From contig CABVRV010000038.1 of assembly GCA_902500755.1 (NCBI GenBank), positions 1-33,777 on the forward strand: a stretch of 33,777 nucleotides of DNA, read 5' to 3'. The notes beneath the pieces are model-generated. The model saw only the letters and a list, made by a program, of their open reading frames with translations. It ran no database searches and was not told the origin of the DNA. Position numbers and translations under genes: made by a program. Positions 6,264-15,334 of this stretch are shown one piece after another. Source of the DNA: an uncultured Nitrospira sp. (lineage in GTDB: Bacteria; Nitrospirota; Nitrospiria; Nitrospirales; Nitrospiraceae). How positions within the stretch are numbered: position 1 is the stretch's first letter; each line of letters opens with the position of its first letter.

Positions 6264-8336
6264 TCAGGCTGCCATCGCCTTTCTCTGAACCTGTCCTTTC
6301 GCTGCAGCCACGACGTTGTCCGTCGTGAACCCGAATTTCTTTTGAAGCTCTTTGAGAGGCGCCGAGGCCCCAAAAGTCTTCATGCCGATGATCTCTCCCG
6401 TCAGCCCCGCATACCTCGCCCATCCAAACGTGGAGGCCTGTTCCACGCAGACCCGTGCCGTGACGGTTGGAGGTATCACACTGTCGCGATACGCCTGAGA
6501 TTGGTGCTCGAAGAGCTCCCACGAAGGCATGCTCACGACGCGGGCTTTGATTCCTTCGCCCTTCAACTTCTCGGCTGCTTCCAGGCACAGCGAGACTTCA
6601 CTGCCACTGGCGAGCAACAGCACATCCGGCTTCCCTCCAGGCACGTCGGCTAACACGTAAGCACCTTTTGCCACTCCGGATGCGGCGGCATATTTAGAAC
6701 GGTTGATAGTCGGGAGAGCCTGTCTGGTCAGAATCAAGGCCACCGGCTCATGCTTCAATTGCATGATGACACGCCAAGCTTCCGAGACCTCGTTCGCATC
6801 CGCAGGACGCAGGACGATGAGGCTTGGAATGGCTCTCAGTGAGGCGAGCTGTTCGATCGGCTGGTGTGTGGGGCCATCCTCGCCGACCCCGATCGAATCA
6901 TGTGTGAAAATGTGGATGACGGGGATTTCCATCAGCGCGCTCAAGCGGATCGCACCCCGGCTGTAGTCGCTGAAGATCAAGAAGCCAGAACCATAGGGGC
7001 GTACTTTTGAAAGGGAGAGCCCGTTGAGCACGGAGCCCATTGCATGTTCCCGGACGCCGAAATGCAGATTGCGCCCACCGCGGCTGGTGGCGGTGAAATC
7101 GCCGGCTCCCTCGAAGGTCAGGCGGGTCTTGGTTGAAGGGGCCAGATCTGCAGAGCCTCCTAGCAGCCACGGAACCTGTTTCGCCAGGGCGTTGAGGACT
7201 TTGCCTGAGGCATCGCGTCCAGCCACACCCTTAGCATCAGCGGGAAATACCGGGAGATCCTTATCCCATCCCTCATGGAGTTGGCGCTGTTGCATGTTCG
7301 AGAGATGATCGGCGAGTTGAGGGAATTGCTTCTTATACCCCTCAAACTTGGCCATCCAGGCTGCGCGTGCCTCGTGCCCACGCGTGCCCATGCTCTGCTG
7401 GAAATGTTCGCGGACGCCGCTCGGCACCAGGAACTTTTCGTTTTCAGGCCAGCCGTAGTTCCGCTTGGTCAACCGAATTTCTTCTTCGCCCAACGGTTCG
7501 CCGTGTGCGGCGTGGGTATCTTGTTTGTTGGGGGAACCATAGGCGATATGACTGTCGACAATGATCAGTGTCGGGCGATCCGCTTCTTTTTTGAAGGTTG
7601 TAAAGGCCCGTTCGAGCATGTCGAGATCGTTGGCGTCGCCGACTCGGGTGACGTTCCATCCGTATCCCATGAACCTGGTGGCCACGTCTTCACTGAAGGC
7701 CCACTCTGTGTGCCCTTCGATCGTGATCTTGTTGTTGTCGTAGATCCAGCAGAGGTTGGCCAGCTTCAGGTGCGCCGCAAGGGACGCCGCTTCTCCTGCG
7801 ACGCCTTCCATCATGCAGCCGTCGCCGCACAGGGCGTACACGTCGTAGTCGAACAGGTCGAAGCCCGGGCGATTGAAGTAGTGGGCTTGCCACTGAGCGG
7901 CGATCGCCATCCCGACGCTGGTGGCAATGCCTTGCCCGAGCGGACCGGTCGTGGTCTCCACGCCGGAGGTCCAGCGGTATTCCGGGTGTCCGGCGCACTT
8001 GCTGTCGAGCTGGCGGAAGCGTTTAAGGTCGTCCAGTTGTACCGAGAGTTCGCCCAGCCGCTCGTACTGGGGATTCACTGCCTTCACTCCGGTCAAATGC
8101 AAGAGTGAATAGAGGAGCATGGACGCATGCCCCATCGACAGTACGAACCGATCCCGGTTCGGCCAAATCGGATCTCCCGGATCAAATCGCATGATGCGCT
8201 GCCAGAGACAGTAGGCGACCGGGGCCATGGCCATCGGTGTTCCCGGGTGGCCGGAGTTGGCTTGCTGCACCGCATCCATCGACAGCGTACGGATCGTGTT
8301 GATACAGGTCTGATCGAGCTCTGCGTTCGTCACCAT
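6264..8336 (-). CDS. tkt: Transketolase
   Basis: 690 residues, full length for the family. It transfers two-carbon ketol units in the pentose-phosphate and reductive pentose pathways with thiamine diphosphate in the cytosol. Visible elements are SGHPGTPMAMAP (about 28-39, substrate and cofactor His), the thiamine-diphosphate motif GDGCMMEGVA to DNNKITIEG (171-208), HFGVREHAMG with the catalytic Glu, SDYSRGAIRLSALM, and HDSIGVGEDGPTHQP. The ATG at 8336 follows AAAGGGGG. The gene stands alone, with about 180 bases upstream and a short GCC-TGA-GGC hairpin at its stop codon followed by four Ts. No anomalies are seen. Confidence 0.97.
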   Translation of the reverse strand: MVTNAELDQTCINTIRTLSMDAVQQANSGHPGTPMAMAPVAYCLWQRIMRFDPGDPIWPNRDRFVLSMGHASMLLYSLLHLTGVKAVNPQYERLGELSVQLDDLKRFRQLDSKCAGHPEYRWTSGVETTTGPLGQGIATSVGMAIAAQWQAHYFNRPGFDLFDYDVYALCGDGCMMEGVAGEAASLAAHLKLANLCWIYDNNKITIEGHTEWAFSEDVATRFMGYGWNVTRVGDANDLDMLERAFTTFKKEADRPTLIIVDSHIAYGSPNKQDTHAAHGEPLGEEEIRLTKRNYGWPENEKFLVPSGVREHFQQSMGTRGHEARAAWMAKFEGYKKQFPQLADHLSNMQQRQLHEGWDKDLPVFPADAKGVAGRDASGKVLNALAKQVPWLLGGSADLAPSTKTRLTFEGAGDFTATSRGGRNLHFGVREHAMGSVLNGLSLSKVRPYGSGFLIFSDYSRGAIRLSALMEIPVIHIFTHDSIGVGEDGPTHQPIEQLASLRAIPSLIVLRPADANEVSEAWRVIMQLKHEPVALILTRQALPTINRSKYAAASGVAKGAYVLADVPGGKPDVLLLASGSEVSLCLEAAEKLKGEGIKARVVSMPSWELFEHQSQAYRDSVIPPTVTARVCVEQASTFGWARYAGLTGEIIGMKTFGASAPLKELQKKFGFTTDNVVAAAKGQVQRKAMAA

Positions 8337-8517
8337 GGCCCCCTTTTGTAGAAATGTACTCCTGAAGAATTGTCGTCAGTGGGTTTTCTCAATAATTATG
8401 TCGGTCGTTTCGAAGGAAGGCTTGAGAGAGTGTGTGAAGGGGATGTGACTGAACGACACACGACGGGAGCAGTTGAGTAATCCTTCAAATCCTAGGATCC
8501 AAACTGCTTCGCAGTCC

Positions 8518-8952
8518 TCATTCACCGTTGAGCTTCAGGCCCTGTTGCCACCCATAGAGCACGGCTTGGCGGTGCTGACTCCACAGTCCCATGAGCTTTT
8601 CATTCCAGTTTTGGCGTGCTTGGGGTTCGAGACCGTTCCAGTTCATTTTCTGATTATCGAGATCACGGGCGAGGTCAAATCCATAATGATAGGCCAAGCG
8701 GTAGTGATTAAAGTCATAGCCCGATGAGGCATAGTGCGATTCGTAATGAGCTTTAAACGAGGACTCGTGGCTTGTGAACTTGTCGGAGGCTCCTTTGTTT
8801 TGCCCGGTTGTCTCATAGCGTGACTGGCGCTCTTGTGATGCAATGGCTCGGAGATTTCCGTACTGTGGGTGCTCGGCGGGTAAGAGGCGAATGACCACCC
8901 AGATGACAGGAATCACCAGGAGGAGGAATCGAAACGCCGTCGCGGCTTTCAT
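8518..8952 (-). CDS. Membrane-anchored/secreted hypothetical protein
   Basis: 144 residues from the ATG at 8952, chosen because GGAGGT lies just upstream and the hydrophobic N-terminal segment (AFRFLLLVIPVIWVVIRLLP, about 5-25) then sits at the very start. The mature part is rich in Tyr, His and Trp and has the repeated-looking pattern HYRLAYHYGFDLARDL followed by a WNEKLMGLWSQHRQAVLYGW segment. I have no family name for it. It is probably held in the inner membrane with a periplasmic domain. Confidence 0.65.
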   Translation of the reverse strand: MKAATAFRFLLLVIPVIWVVIRLLPAEHPQYGNLRAIASQERQSRYETTGQNKGASDKFTSHESSFKAHYESHYASSGYDFNHYRLAYHYGFDLARDLDNQKMNWNGLEPQARQNWNEKLMGLWSQHRQAVLYGWQQGLKLNGE

Positions 8953-9082
8953 GGGGACCTCCGGGCGGGTAGGTCGAAATATCATATTCCAGCAAGGCCC
9001 AAACTTCCAGAGCGCCGTGACGAATGGGGCTCATGCCAAGGACCGCGTATATTGGTTCGGCTCATGGTCTATAGTGCGCGGG

Positions 9083-9670
9083 ATGAGGATCACCCGATCC
9101 ATTGTACACGATGGGAAACCTCAGACTGCCGCAATCCTGACCTTTACGGTCGACGCTCAAGAACTAGCATTCAACGGCCAGCTGCAGTTGGCCGGGGACT
9201 CTGCACTCGTGCACTTTGGGAAAGTGAAAGTGAAAGTGGAAGATCGGAAGTGGTCCATCCCATGGACGTGGCGCATGAAGGTCAGAGATCGCATCGATGC
9301 CGACGTGAATATAGTGATTGAGGGACATTGGATGGATGACAACGATGTGTCCCATCGAGAAGATGTGACCGATCTCCATCTCCGCCTGAGAGATCTGAAG
9401 CTCGGGGACACCACCAATATTTCAACCGTCAGAAGCGAGTGGTTTCCGTTGATTCCCAGGAGTAAGAAGCCAAGGCTGGGAACGGAGACCTATGTCGTGA
9501 AAGTCAGAGTGAGGGAATATGACGATTATGGAAAACTGGTCACCGAAGTCTTGGACGAGATCTCAACCAACAGGGCGGATTGGGTGAAGAAGATCAAGGC
9601 GTCACTGACACCTGGGCCAGGATGGTGCTGTTGCAGCGGTAAGTTGCACCGATATTCTGACTGCTATTGA
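9083..9670 (+). CDS. Beta-rich hypothetical protein
   Basis: About 195 residues from ATG 9083; GTG 9074 is an alternative, and the longer open frame back to 8843 lies over the opposite gene and is not credible. The sequence alternates hydrophobic and polar residues over long strands (AILTFTVDAQELAFNGQLQL, then LVHFGKVKVKVEDRKWSIPW, and later YVVKVRVREYDDYGKLV), suggesting a beta-sandwich. There is no signal peptide, and the C-terminus has CCCSGK. The family is not recognised. No good ribosome site is present, so the start is unsure. It is divergent from the preceding - strand gene. Confidence 0.55.
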   Translation: MRITRSIVHDGKPQTAAILTFTVDAQELAFNGQLQLAGDSALVHFGKVKVKVEDRKWSIPWTWRMKVRDRIDADVNIVIEGHWMDDNDVSHREDVTDLHLRLRDLKLGDTTNISTVRSEWFPLIPRSKKPRLGTETYVVKVRVREYDDYGKLVTEVLDEISTNRADWVKKIKASLTPGPGWCCCSGKLHRYSDCY

Positions 9671-9731
9671 CCTCAGGTGTAGGTGCGCGTTGTAGAACGA
9701 TGGTATTATTCACTGACTTCGATCGTCCAAC

Positions 9732-11378
9732 TCAGCGTACCTTGTCTGTGGCCAAGATGGATTGTGCGGCGGCGATGCCGGAAAGCGCTGCCCCTTCCAT
9801 GAAACCCTGCCATTCGTAGAACGAATTGGTGTGCTCGCCGGCGAATAAGAGATTTCCTGTTTGGGCACCTTCAAGTCCGGCTATCGATGTAAACTGGCCG
9901 GGGCGATAGCAGGTATAGCTCCCCTTCGTCATAGGGTTTGATGGCCAATGTTCTAGATGGGCGAGGTACTGCCCCCCTATCACGGCGGCCGCTTCCATTG
10001 TTCCGGGGTACAAGCGTTCAAGATCCTGTAAGAATCGTTGAGTTTCGATCTGGACTGCTGCGGGGTTCAATCGAGCGCCGCGTTGTCCGCCCGAATAGTC
10101 GAGCAGAATCCCTCTCGTGTCCGACCCCAAGGTCGGGTTGGGTTCCCACGTTGTTTGATGGTTGGGCAGATCGGAGTACGATGTCCCGTTGCCTCCAAGC
10201 TGGCGCCATGGGCGGCGCGAAAAGCCGATGTTCAGTTTGGCGTTGGTGCCGTACCCCAACGTGAGGATCGCCTCGCGTTGGGCAGGCGGCAGTGTGAGGC
10301 TGGCATCAAGCTTAACGAGGCGCAACGTCGAAAAGGGAATCGCCAGCACCACCACGTCATGAGTAAAAGTGACCGTGCGGGTTCCTTGCTGGACGGCCAA
10401 TTCGATTCGCCCGTCACTCAGGCGTCGGACACCGAGAAGTGTACTGCCGTAGATCATCTGGTTGGGAAGTTCTCGAGTCAGTCCTTCAATGATACGGTCG
10501 TTGCCGTCGACGAGATGATACCGCTCGTCACTAAAGACTCCGAAGGGCGTGAAGGTGGAGCGGCGGTCGGGATGCATGAAAAGGAGAAAGTTGAGACAGC
10601 TTTGCTCGCTTGCCGCGAGCCCATATTCTGCTTCATAGGCGGCGATGATGGCGGCCTTGGCGACAAGTCCAGCCGGGGTGTCGGCCCCGTTGTGCCCCTC
10701 CAGATAGGCGAGCAGGCTGGTTTGGTCGAAGGCCGCATCATCCATCGTATGGCTGGAGGCTGTGATTTCTCGCGAGAGACGACGCAGATCACTCCGCATG
10801 ACCGAGACAAACTCACGAAATTCAGCGACAACCGCGGCGTCCGAATAGCGTTGTCCGGAAAAGTGGTAGAACACTTCTCCGGGTTCCTTATTGACGTCTT
10901 CGAGCCTCAGTCCGAATCGTTTCGCGTATCCCAACATGGTTTTATGCAACGTATCGATCAGCTCGCCGCCACGTTCTGCGACCTGGCCGGGGAAGAAGCC
11001 GCGTAAGGACCAACAGCGGCCACCCACACGAGTCCCCGCGTCGTAGAGCGACGCACGAATGCCGCGGGCCTTCAACCTATCGGCACAGGCCAATCCGGCA
11101 AGCCCGGCACCGACGATACCGACTGAAAGTGAGGAGGGGAGCGGTGTGGCAACGGCGATGCGGGGTGGAAAACTCGTGAGAGGGGTGAGGGCAAGAGTCG
11201 CCCCAGTGGCTCCAGCCGCGAGCAAAAACTGTCGGCGCGAGATTGTATGCGAAGTCTGAGCTTGCGTCTGGTCTCGCAGCACTCCCAGCGCATCATTCGC
11301 CGAACAATGTCGATGATCAGCGAGCAAGGCGGCGGTCATCAGCCGAGCGAAAGAACGAAAAGCAGCGGTCCGAGCCAT
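9732..11378 (-). CDS. Tat-exported flavin amine oxidase
   Basis: 548 residues. A twin-arginine signal SRRQFLLAAGATGATLAL begins at about residue 47, indicating folded export to the periplasm. The FAD-binding dinucleotide motif VGIVGAGLAGLACADRL is at about 86-102, with GGRCWS further on. The family C-terminal flavin motif reads NLLFAGEHTNSFYEWQGFME near residues 510-530. It belongs to the monoamine/polyamine oxidase (amino_oxidase) superfamily, which oxidises amines with O2; the substrate cannot be read. The stretch before the Tat motif is longer than usual and no ribosome site is clear at 11378, so the true start may lie downstream. The gene is 80 bases from the DUF900 gene on the same strand. 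Confidence 0.9.
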   Translation of the reverse strand: MARTAAFRSFARLMTAALLADHRHCSANDALGVLRDQTQAQTSHTISRRQFLLAAGATGATLALTPLTSFPPRIAVATPLPSSLSVGIVGAGLAGLACADRLKARGIRASLYDAGTRVGGRCWSLRGFFPGQVAERGGELIDTLHKTMLGYAKRFGLRLEDVNKEPGEVFYHFSGQRYSDAAVVAEFREFVSVMRSDLRRLSREITASSHTMDDAAFDQTSLLAYLEGHNGADTPAGLVAKAAIIAAYEAEYGLAASEQSCLNFLLFMHPDRRSTFTPFGVFSDERYHLVDGNDRIIEGLTRELPNQMIYGSTLLGVRRLSDGRIELAVQQGTRTVTFTHDVVVLAIPFSTLRLVKLDASLTLPPAQREAILTLGYGTNAKLNIGFSRRPWRQLGGNGTSYSDLPNHQTTWEPNPTLGSDTRGILLDYSGGQRGARLNPAAVQIETQRFLQDLERLYPGTMEAAAVIGGQYLAHLEHWPSNPMTKGSYTCYRPGQFTSIAGLEGAQTGNLLFAGEHTNSFYEWQGFMEGAALSGIAAAQSILATDKVR

Positions 11379-11458
11379 CTGACTGGGTACTAGTTCGTGA
11401 ACGATTGAGGTCGTGATCCCACCGAAATGCGAGAAAGACGATCAACCCTCCCCGTCGT

Positions 11459-12598
11459 TTACGTGGATCGCATTTCCCATTGATTGCCCATGAGGCCGAC
11501 TCGATTGCGTCGTCGTCGTGGGTCGTCATGCTGGATGCCGTCAATGCTCATGCGAATGTCGGCGTTGACGTGGCCGACGAGATAGTAACTGTGTTCAACC
11601 CGACCCTTGACGATCGGCGTGCAATCGACTTGATGGATTTTGTTGTGTACCACCGCAGGCCGGGCCGGCCCATTCGATCCGAGCCGATCGGGATTGCCTT
11701 TGGTGAAATCAGAGATGACTAAGGCCACATCACCGCGATTATGATAGACACTCACGCTCCTGGCCAATTCATGCAGTTGTTCCAGCGGTTGTCCCTTTTC
11801 CAAGACCGTGTCGTCAACATCGGGAGCGCAGAGGAAAATATGCTCGAAGAGACGTGGCAACGCGTTTCCAGGCGTAAAGGCATCACACCGTTCAACGGCG
11901 TTCTGCAACAAGTAATTGCCCATCGAGTGGCAGAGGATATGAAGATCCTGCTTGCAGAGTTCCTCATCCGCGCGTCGCAAGCTCGCCAGAAAGTCCCTGA
12001 CCTTGAGGATGGCCCGTCCGACGGCGTTGCCGGAGCCAGCAGCTTCCGAGCGATCAGATTTATAGGAGACGAACGGCAGAGCCATACCGTCGGAGGGCCA
12101 GGTGAAGAGCACGACCTGCACCTGCTGCTCGGAGTCTCTCTCCGGACTGGAATTCAACATAGTCTGCAGCGACAGAGCCGTGCCGACGGCGTCGGGCCAG
12201 GAAACGTTGTAACCATGGATGAACAGCAGCACATCCGACTGCTGGCGCATGATCGTTTGCAGATCTGAAAAGGCTGCCTGCGAGCCTAGCTTGATATTCT
12301 CTTGTTGGTCTTCGGCGACCGATGGGTTGATCTTTTCCCGATAGGCCACGATGTCGGCGGATTCGGCGCTTTTAGTCAGGTACTTGATGAGCCTCTCGCC
12401 GTCGCCCTGTCCCATGCTTCCACAGTCTTTTTCGAGAAATTTTTCCATCTTAGATTCATCGACCTTGACGAGGACTCGACCGAAACGAAGATTCTCGACG
12501 CCGTCATCGCTGAATTTTTTGCCATAGCCATCCGGGTGCCAGCGGTCCTTCCCAAGGTGGTTGCGGTTGGTCGCGTAAAAGAGTCGTAACTCAGTCAT
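11459..12598 (-). CDS. DUF900 alpha/beta hydrolase (COG4782 type)
   Basis: 379 residues from the ATG at 12598, which has AAGGAG upstream and yields the family opening TELRLFYATNRN. Motifs are the hydrolase strand SDVLLFIHGYNVSW (121-134), the nucleophile elbow ILCHSMGNYLL with Ser225, the Asp region FLCAPDVDD and a late EHSYYL supplying His. The catalytic triad therefore looks intact. COG4782 members are esterase- or lipase-like proteins of unclear substrate. No signal peptide is seen, unlike many relatives, so it appears cytosolic. Its - strand neighbours are an exported amine oxidase and a lipoprotein hydrolase. Confidence 0.88.
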   Translation of the reverse strand: MTELRLFYATNRNHLGKDRWHPDGYGKKFSDDGVENLRFGRVLVKVDESKMEKFLEKDCGSMGQGDGERLIKYLTKSAESADIVAYREKINPSVAEDQQENIKLGSQAAFSDLQTIMRQQSDVLLFIHGYNVSWPDAVGTALSLQTMLNSSPERDSEQQVQVVLFTWPSDGMALPFVSYKSDRSEAAGSGNAVGRAILKVRDFLASLRRADEELCKQDLHILCHSMGNYLLQNAVERCDAFTPGNALPRLFEHIFLCAPDVDDTVLEKGQPLEQLHELARSVSVYHNRGDVALVISDFTKGNPDRLGSNGPARPAVVHNKIHQVDCTPIVKGRVEHSYYLVGHVNADIRMSIDGIQHDDPRRRRNRVGLMGNQWEMRST

Positions 12599-12689
12599 GG
12601 ACGGGGCTCCTTCTGTCACGAACGTAAGGTGCCGCAGCGGCATGGGGCCGTGGCTGCGCAGATGTGCTTATCGGCTTCGAGGAAGAAAG

Positions 12690-13664
12690 TCAAGGATGGG
12701 TAGCCGGGCCATGGGTGAATGAATGGTCTCGGGGAAGCCTGTTGAGTTCAGTCAGAAGAAAATTCCGAACCCGCGCCCGTGCGACTCGCGATGGCTCTCC
12801 TGAATCGTCGTGTTGGTTCCATGAGCCGATCAACGTGCTGTGGGCGTTGGTTGGCTTCCCCTCTCTGTGATAGGCAGTCGCCGGAATTTCTCCGTCCAGA
12901 AAGCGATCACCGAATTGGTCGCGCAAGGTCCGCCATTTTGCTCGGTCTGAGAGGCAATCTGTTTCAAACCTGAGCCCATAGATCTTGGCCTGACTCACAC
13001 GTGCCCGTTGGAGATCGTCGCTGGAGAGGCCGAGCGATGATTTGTCCGCATCCGTGTGGTACCAGAAACGCATGGGCAGCGCAGGCTGCGCCACTACGGC
13101 GGCAGACACGTGTGGATGATCGAGCAACGCAATGGGGATTGGCCCGGTCACGCAGTTACCGATGAGACCGATATGCTGGGAGCCGTGCCGCTCTCCTATC
13201 TGCTGTACCACGCCGCGCAACCACTCCACGATGGGCGCGCTGCCATGGGACGGGAGCCCCCATTCCCCGCCAGGGAAAAGCCGAACAAGACCACGAAACC
13301 AATAGGCCGATAATCCACTGATCAGGGAGACTTTCCCTTTCTCGCCGAACAACAGCGGCACGTAGACGGTGAAATCTTTCGAAAGTTCTTCTGCATAGGC
13401 CAATGTTCCGGGAGATAATCCCGTCAACTCGTGGAGCAAGAGCACCGGCGGCTTGGAAGTCCCGTCGTTCAGGCAGAGCACAGAATGGGTGATTCCAGCG
13501 TGTGAAACGGATTGCTCAAAACATTCGATCCACGCACCAACTGGGATACCTTCTTCTCTCGTGTGCGGCGCGCACATCCCAAGCTGGGTGGCACCACAAC
13601 CGGTCTGTAACAGAAGCAGGACGGTTGCAAGCGATTGGAGGAGAGAGCAGGGAAGTGTTGTCAT
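12690..13664 (-). CDS. Lipoprotein dienelactone-hydrolase family protein
   Basis: 324 residues from the ATG at 13664; the frame extends upstream but the signal sequence begins here. The N-terminus SLATVLLLLQTGCG is a lipoprotein signal with the lipidated Cys at about 23. The alpha/beta-hydrolase core has VLLLHELTGLS with the family Glu, the nucleophile elbow IGLIGNCVTGPIPIAL with Cys171, an Asp near 236-240 and His275 in NAHSTLIG. So the Cys-Asp-His triad of dienelactone hydrolases seems present, although the elbow departs from the usual GxCxGG. It is expected at the periplasmic face of a membrane. The substrate is unknown. Confidence 0.85.
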   Translation of the reverse strand: MTTLPCSLLQSLATVLLLLQTGCGATQLGMCAPHTREEGIPVGAWIECFEQSVSHAGITHSVLCLNDGTSKPPVLLLHELTGLSPGTLAYAEELSKDFTVYVPLLFGEKGKVSLISGLSAYWFRGLVRLFPGGEWGLPSHGSAPIVEWLRGVVQQIGERHGSQHIGLIGNCVTGPIPIALLDHPHVSAAVVAQPALPMRFWYHTDADKSSLGLSSDDLQRARVSQAKIYGLRFETDCLSDRAKWRTLRDQFGDRFLDGEIPATAYHREGKPTNAHSTLIGSWNQHDDSGEPSRVARARVRNFLLTELNRLPRDHSFTHGPATHP

Positions 13665-13867
13665 AAGAGTCCGTCGACTGAGAGAGTAGCTACGTCTGTG
13701 GCGCTTGCCCCAAGGCGGAGCGGACCAGAGCTTGCCAGTGTTTGTCACTCTGTGCAAGCCTTGTCACTCGCACGGGGGCGGCATGTCATGTGTGGTTGTA
13801 GCCGAATATTCCAGCGGGGGCGGTGTGTTTCGACGTGATCACGAGGGCGGCGTCGACAGGCTGTTGC

Positions 13868-15133
13868 TCACTGGATCGAAGCGAGGGTCTCCCTCGTTGC
13901 AGGCGATTTGAGTTTTTGAAGTGCCTGAGCCTCGATCTGGCGAACCCGTTCTCGGCTGAGATCCAGCTGCTCGCCGATTTCTACCAAGGTCATAATCCTG
14001 TCGGAACCGATCCCAAATCGCATGCGGATCACAGCCTGTTCTCTCGATGTCAGAGGGCTCAAGAGGCGGTCGAGCTGCTTCTCGCGTTCCATTCGATGCA
14101 CATAGTGGTCCGGCGGCGCTGTCTGCTCATCAGGGATGAGTGACCCGATGACCTGAGTCTCCCCGATAGGAGTCTCAAGGCCCACTGGTTCCTGAAAGGC
14201 TGCCACGGTGTCACGCACGCGTTCGGGACGAAGTTGAAGGACTCGAGCGATCTCTTCTATCTGTGCGGGACGGCCGAGCTGCAATTCCAAGTGCCGTCCA
14301 GCACGGGAGATACGGGTTGCCGCCTCTGCTTGGTGAACCGGCACGCGAATGACCCGAGATTGATCGGAGAGCGCACGCGTGATGCCTTGACGAATCCACC
14401 ACGTGGCGTAGGTGCTGAACTTAAACCCCTTGCGGTATTGGTAACGCTCCGCTGCTTTCATCAGACCGATATTGCCTTCTTGGACCAGGTCCAACAGCGT
14501 GAGGCCGTGCGAGGTATAACGCTTAGCGACGTCAATGACCAGGCGTAAATTATGCCGCACAAGTTCATCTTTTGCGTCCTCCAACTGACGACGTGCCTGT
14601 TGGATTGCAGCCAACAAGGAGCTGAATTCTCGTTGGGCTTCTGAAGGGAGAAAGGATCCAATCTGTGATGCCGAGCTTAGGCATGCTGCGAGAAGGGCCT
14701 CGGCCCGATCTAGCACGATGGCGGAAAGACCGCTGAGTCGTCGAATGGTGGTGAGCTCTTGAATCGTATCCCCTAAGGAGGCCGACGAAACGTGTGCCGT
14801 CAGGATGGCACTTATATTTTTCAAAGCCTTCTTAATGCGGCGTGCACCCTCATCAATTTTTCTAGCCAGCGCCACCTCTTCTTTCGAGGTCAACAGCGCT
14901 GTGCCTCGAAACGACCGGAAATAGAGAGATTCGAGGGCAAACCGACTCTGCGAGACGGGAGAATAAGAATCACTGTCACCAGGTGCGTCGAGAGACGCGC
15001 TGGATTCATCGCCACGAGCAATGTGATTCAAGAGTGCCCCAGATGAGGGATCGTCTCTATACACATCGTCATGCTCAGAACTGTCCAGGGGAGAGATTTC
15101 CTCATCGACTTCTCGCAGACGGTCATCCCTCAT
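13868..15133 (-). CDS. Sigma-70 family RNA polymerase sigma factor (RpoD/RpoS-like)
   Basis: 421 residues. Region 1.2 lies at about 68-98 (LYFRSFRGTALLTSKEEVAL), followed by a variable non-conserved helical segment. Region 2 is at about 187-256, with LVRHNLRLVIDVAKRYTSHG, LDLVQEGNIGLMKA and FKFSTYATWWIRQGITRAL for core binding, -10 recognition and melting. Region 3 is 257-335 and region 4 is 353-412, with SREQAVIRMRFG and LSRERVRQIEAQALQKL. The N-terminus lacks the long acidic region 1.1 of a housekeeping RpoD, so this is more likely a group 2 (RpoS-like) factor. AAAGGAG precedes the ATG. It is transcribed divergently from the glutathione peroxidase gene across an operator-like region. Confidence 0.93.
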   Translation of the reverse strand: MRDDRLREVDEEISPLDSSEHDDVYRDDPSSGALLNHIARGDESSASLDAPGDSDSYSPVSQSRFALESLYFRSFRGTALLTSKEEVALARKIDEGARRIKKALKNISAILTAHVSSASLGDTIQELTTIRRLSGLSAIVLDRAEALLAACLSSASQIGSFLPSEAQREFSSLLAAIQQARRQLEDAKDELVRHNLRLVIDVAKRYTSHGLTLLDLVQEGNIGLMKAAERYQYRKGFKFSTYATWWIRQGITRALSDQSRVIRVPVHQAEAATRISRAGRHLELQLGRPAQIEEIARVLQLRPERVRDTVAAFQEPVGLETPIGETQVIGSLIPDEQTAPPDHYVHRMEREKQLDRLLSPLTSREQAVIRMRFGIGSDRIMTLVEIGEQLDLSRERVRQIEAQALQKLKSPATRETLASIQ

Positions 15134-15212
15134 TGGTTTCTCCTTTCCTTGTCTCGTTGCGACTCAAGCTCATGTTGCGGCATGCTCATGGCCTAGATCA
15201 TTCACATTGGTA

Positions 15213-15241
15213 TTTGTACCATTTTGTCCAATGTATGTCAA
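15213..15241 (-). promoter_or_regulatory. Promoter of the sigma factor gene
   Basis: On the - strand, TTGACA (15241-15236) and TACAAA (15218-15213) are exactly 17 bases apart. This is the only strong housekeeping-type promoter facing the sigma gene and leaves an mRNA leader of roughly 70 bases. It overlaps the left operator-like arm at 15216-15232. Confidence 0.65.
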
Positions 15242-15273
15242 ATATAGTATGTTAAAGATTGGACATAAAATGG
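15216..15273. promoter_or_regulatory. Inverted operator-like repeats between divergent promoters
   Basis: The right arm ATTGGACATAAAATGG (15258-15273) is mirrored on the other strand by ATTGGACAAAATGG (15232-15219), with 25 bases between arms. The right arm is followed by a further TGGACAT copy 11 bases on (15271-15277), about one helical turn. The arms overlap both promoters, so one dimeric regulator could control the sigma factor and the peroxidase together. The repeat is seen; the regulator is not identified. Confidence 0.6.
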
Positions 15274-15288
15274 ACATTTTGGTACTGT
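15259..15288 (+). promoter_or_regulatory. Probable promoter of the glutathione peroxidase operon
   Basis: TTGGAC (15259-15264) and TACTGT (15283-15288) are 18 bases apart, with a leader of about 40 bases to the ATG at 15335. The -35 element is inside the operator-like arm, so a bound regulator would compete with RNA polymerase. Confidence 0.5.
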
Positions 15289-15334
15289 AAGTCTGTATCA
15301 GACAAATCTCATCCAACTCGAAGGGAGTTACGTC

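Noticed and set aside
7275-8108. 277-codon + strand frame inside tkt
   Set aside because: It lies antisense within the complete transketolase gene and is a shadow of its codon bias.
8843-9082. N-terminal extension of the beta-rich gene
   Set aside because: It runs antisense through the 8518-8952 gene and its sequence is basic and Arg/Trp-rich, unlike the downstream part. ATG 9083 or GTG 9074 is more likely.
10038-11006. 322-codon + strand frame inside the amine oxidase
   Set aside because: It is antisense to a gene with full flavoprotein motifs and has no family signature of its own.
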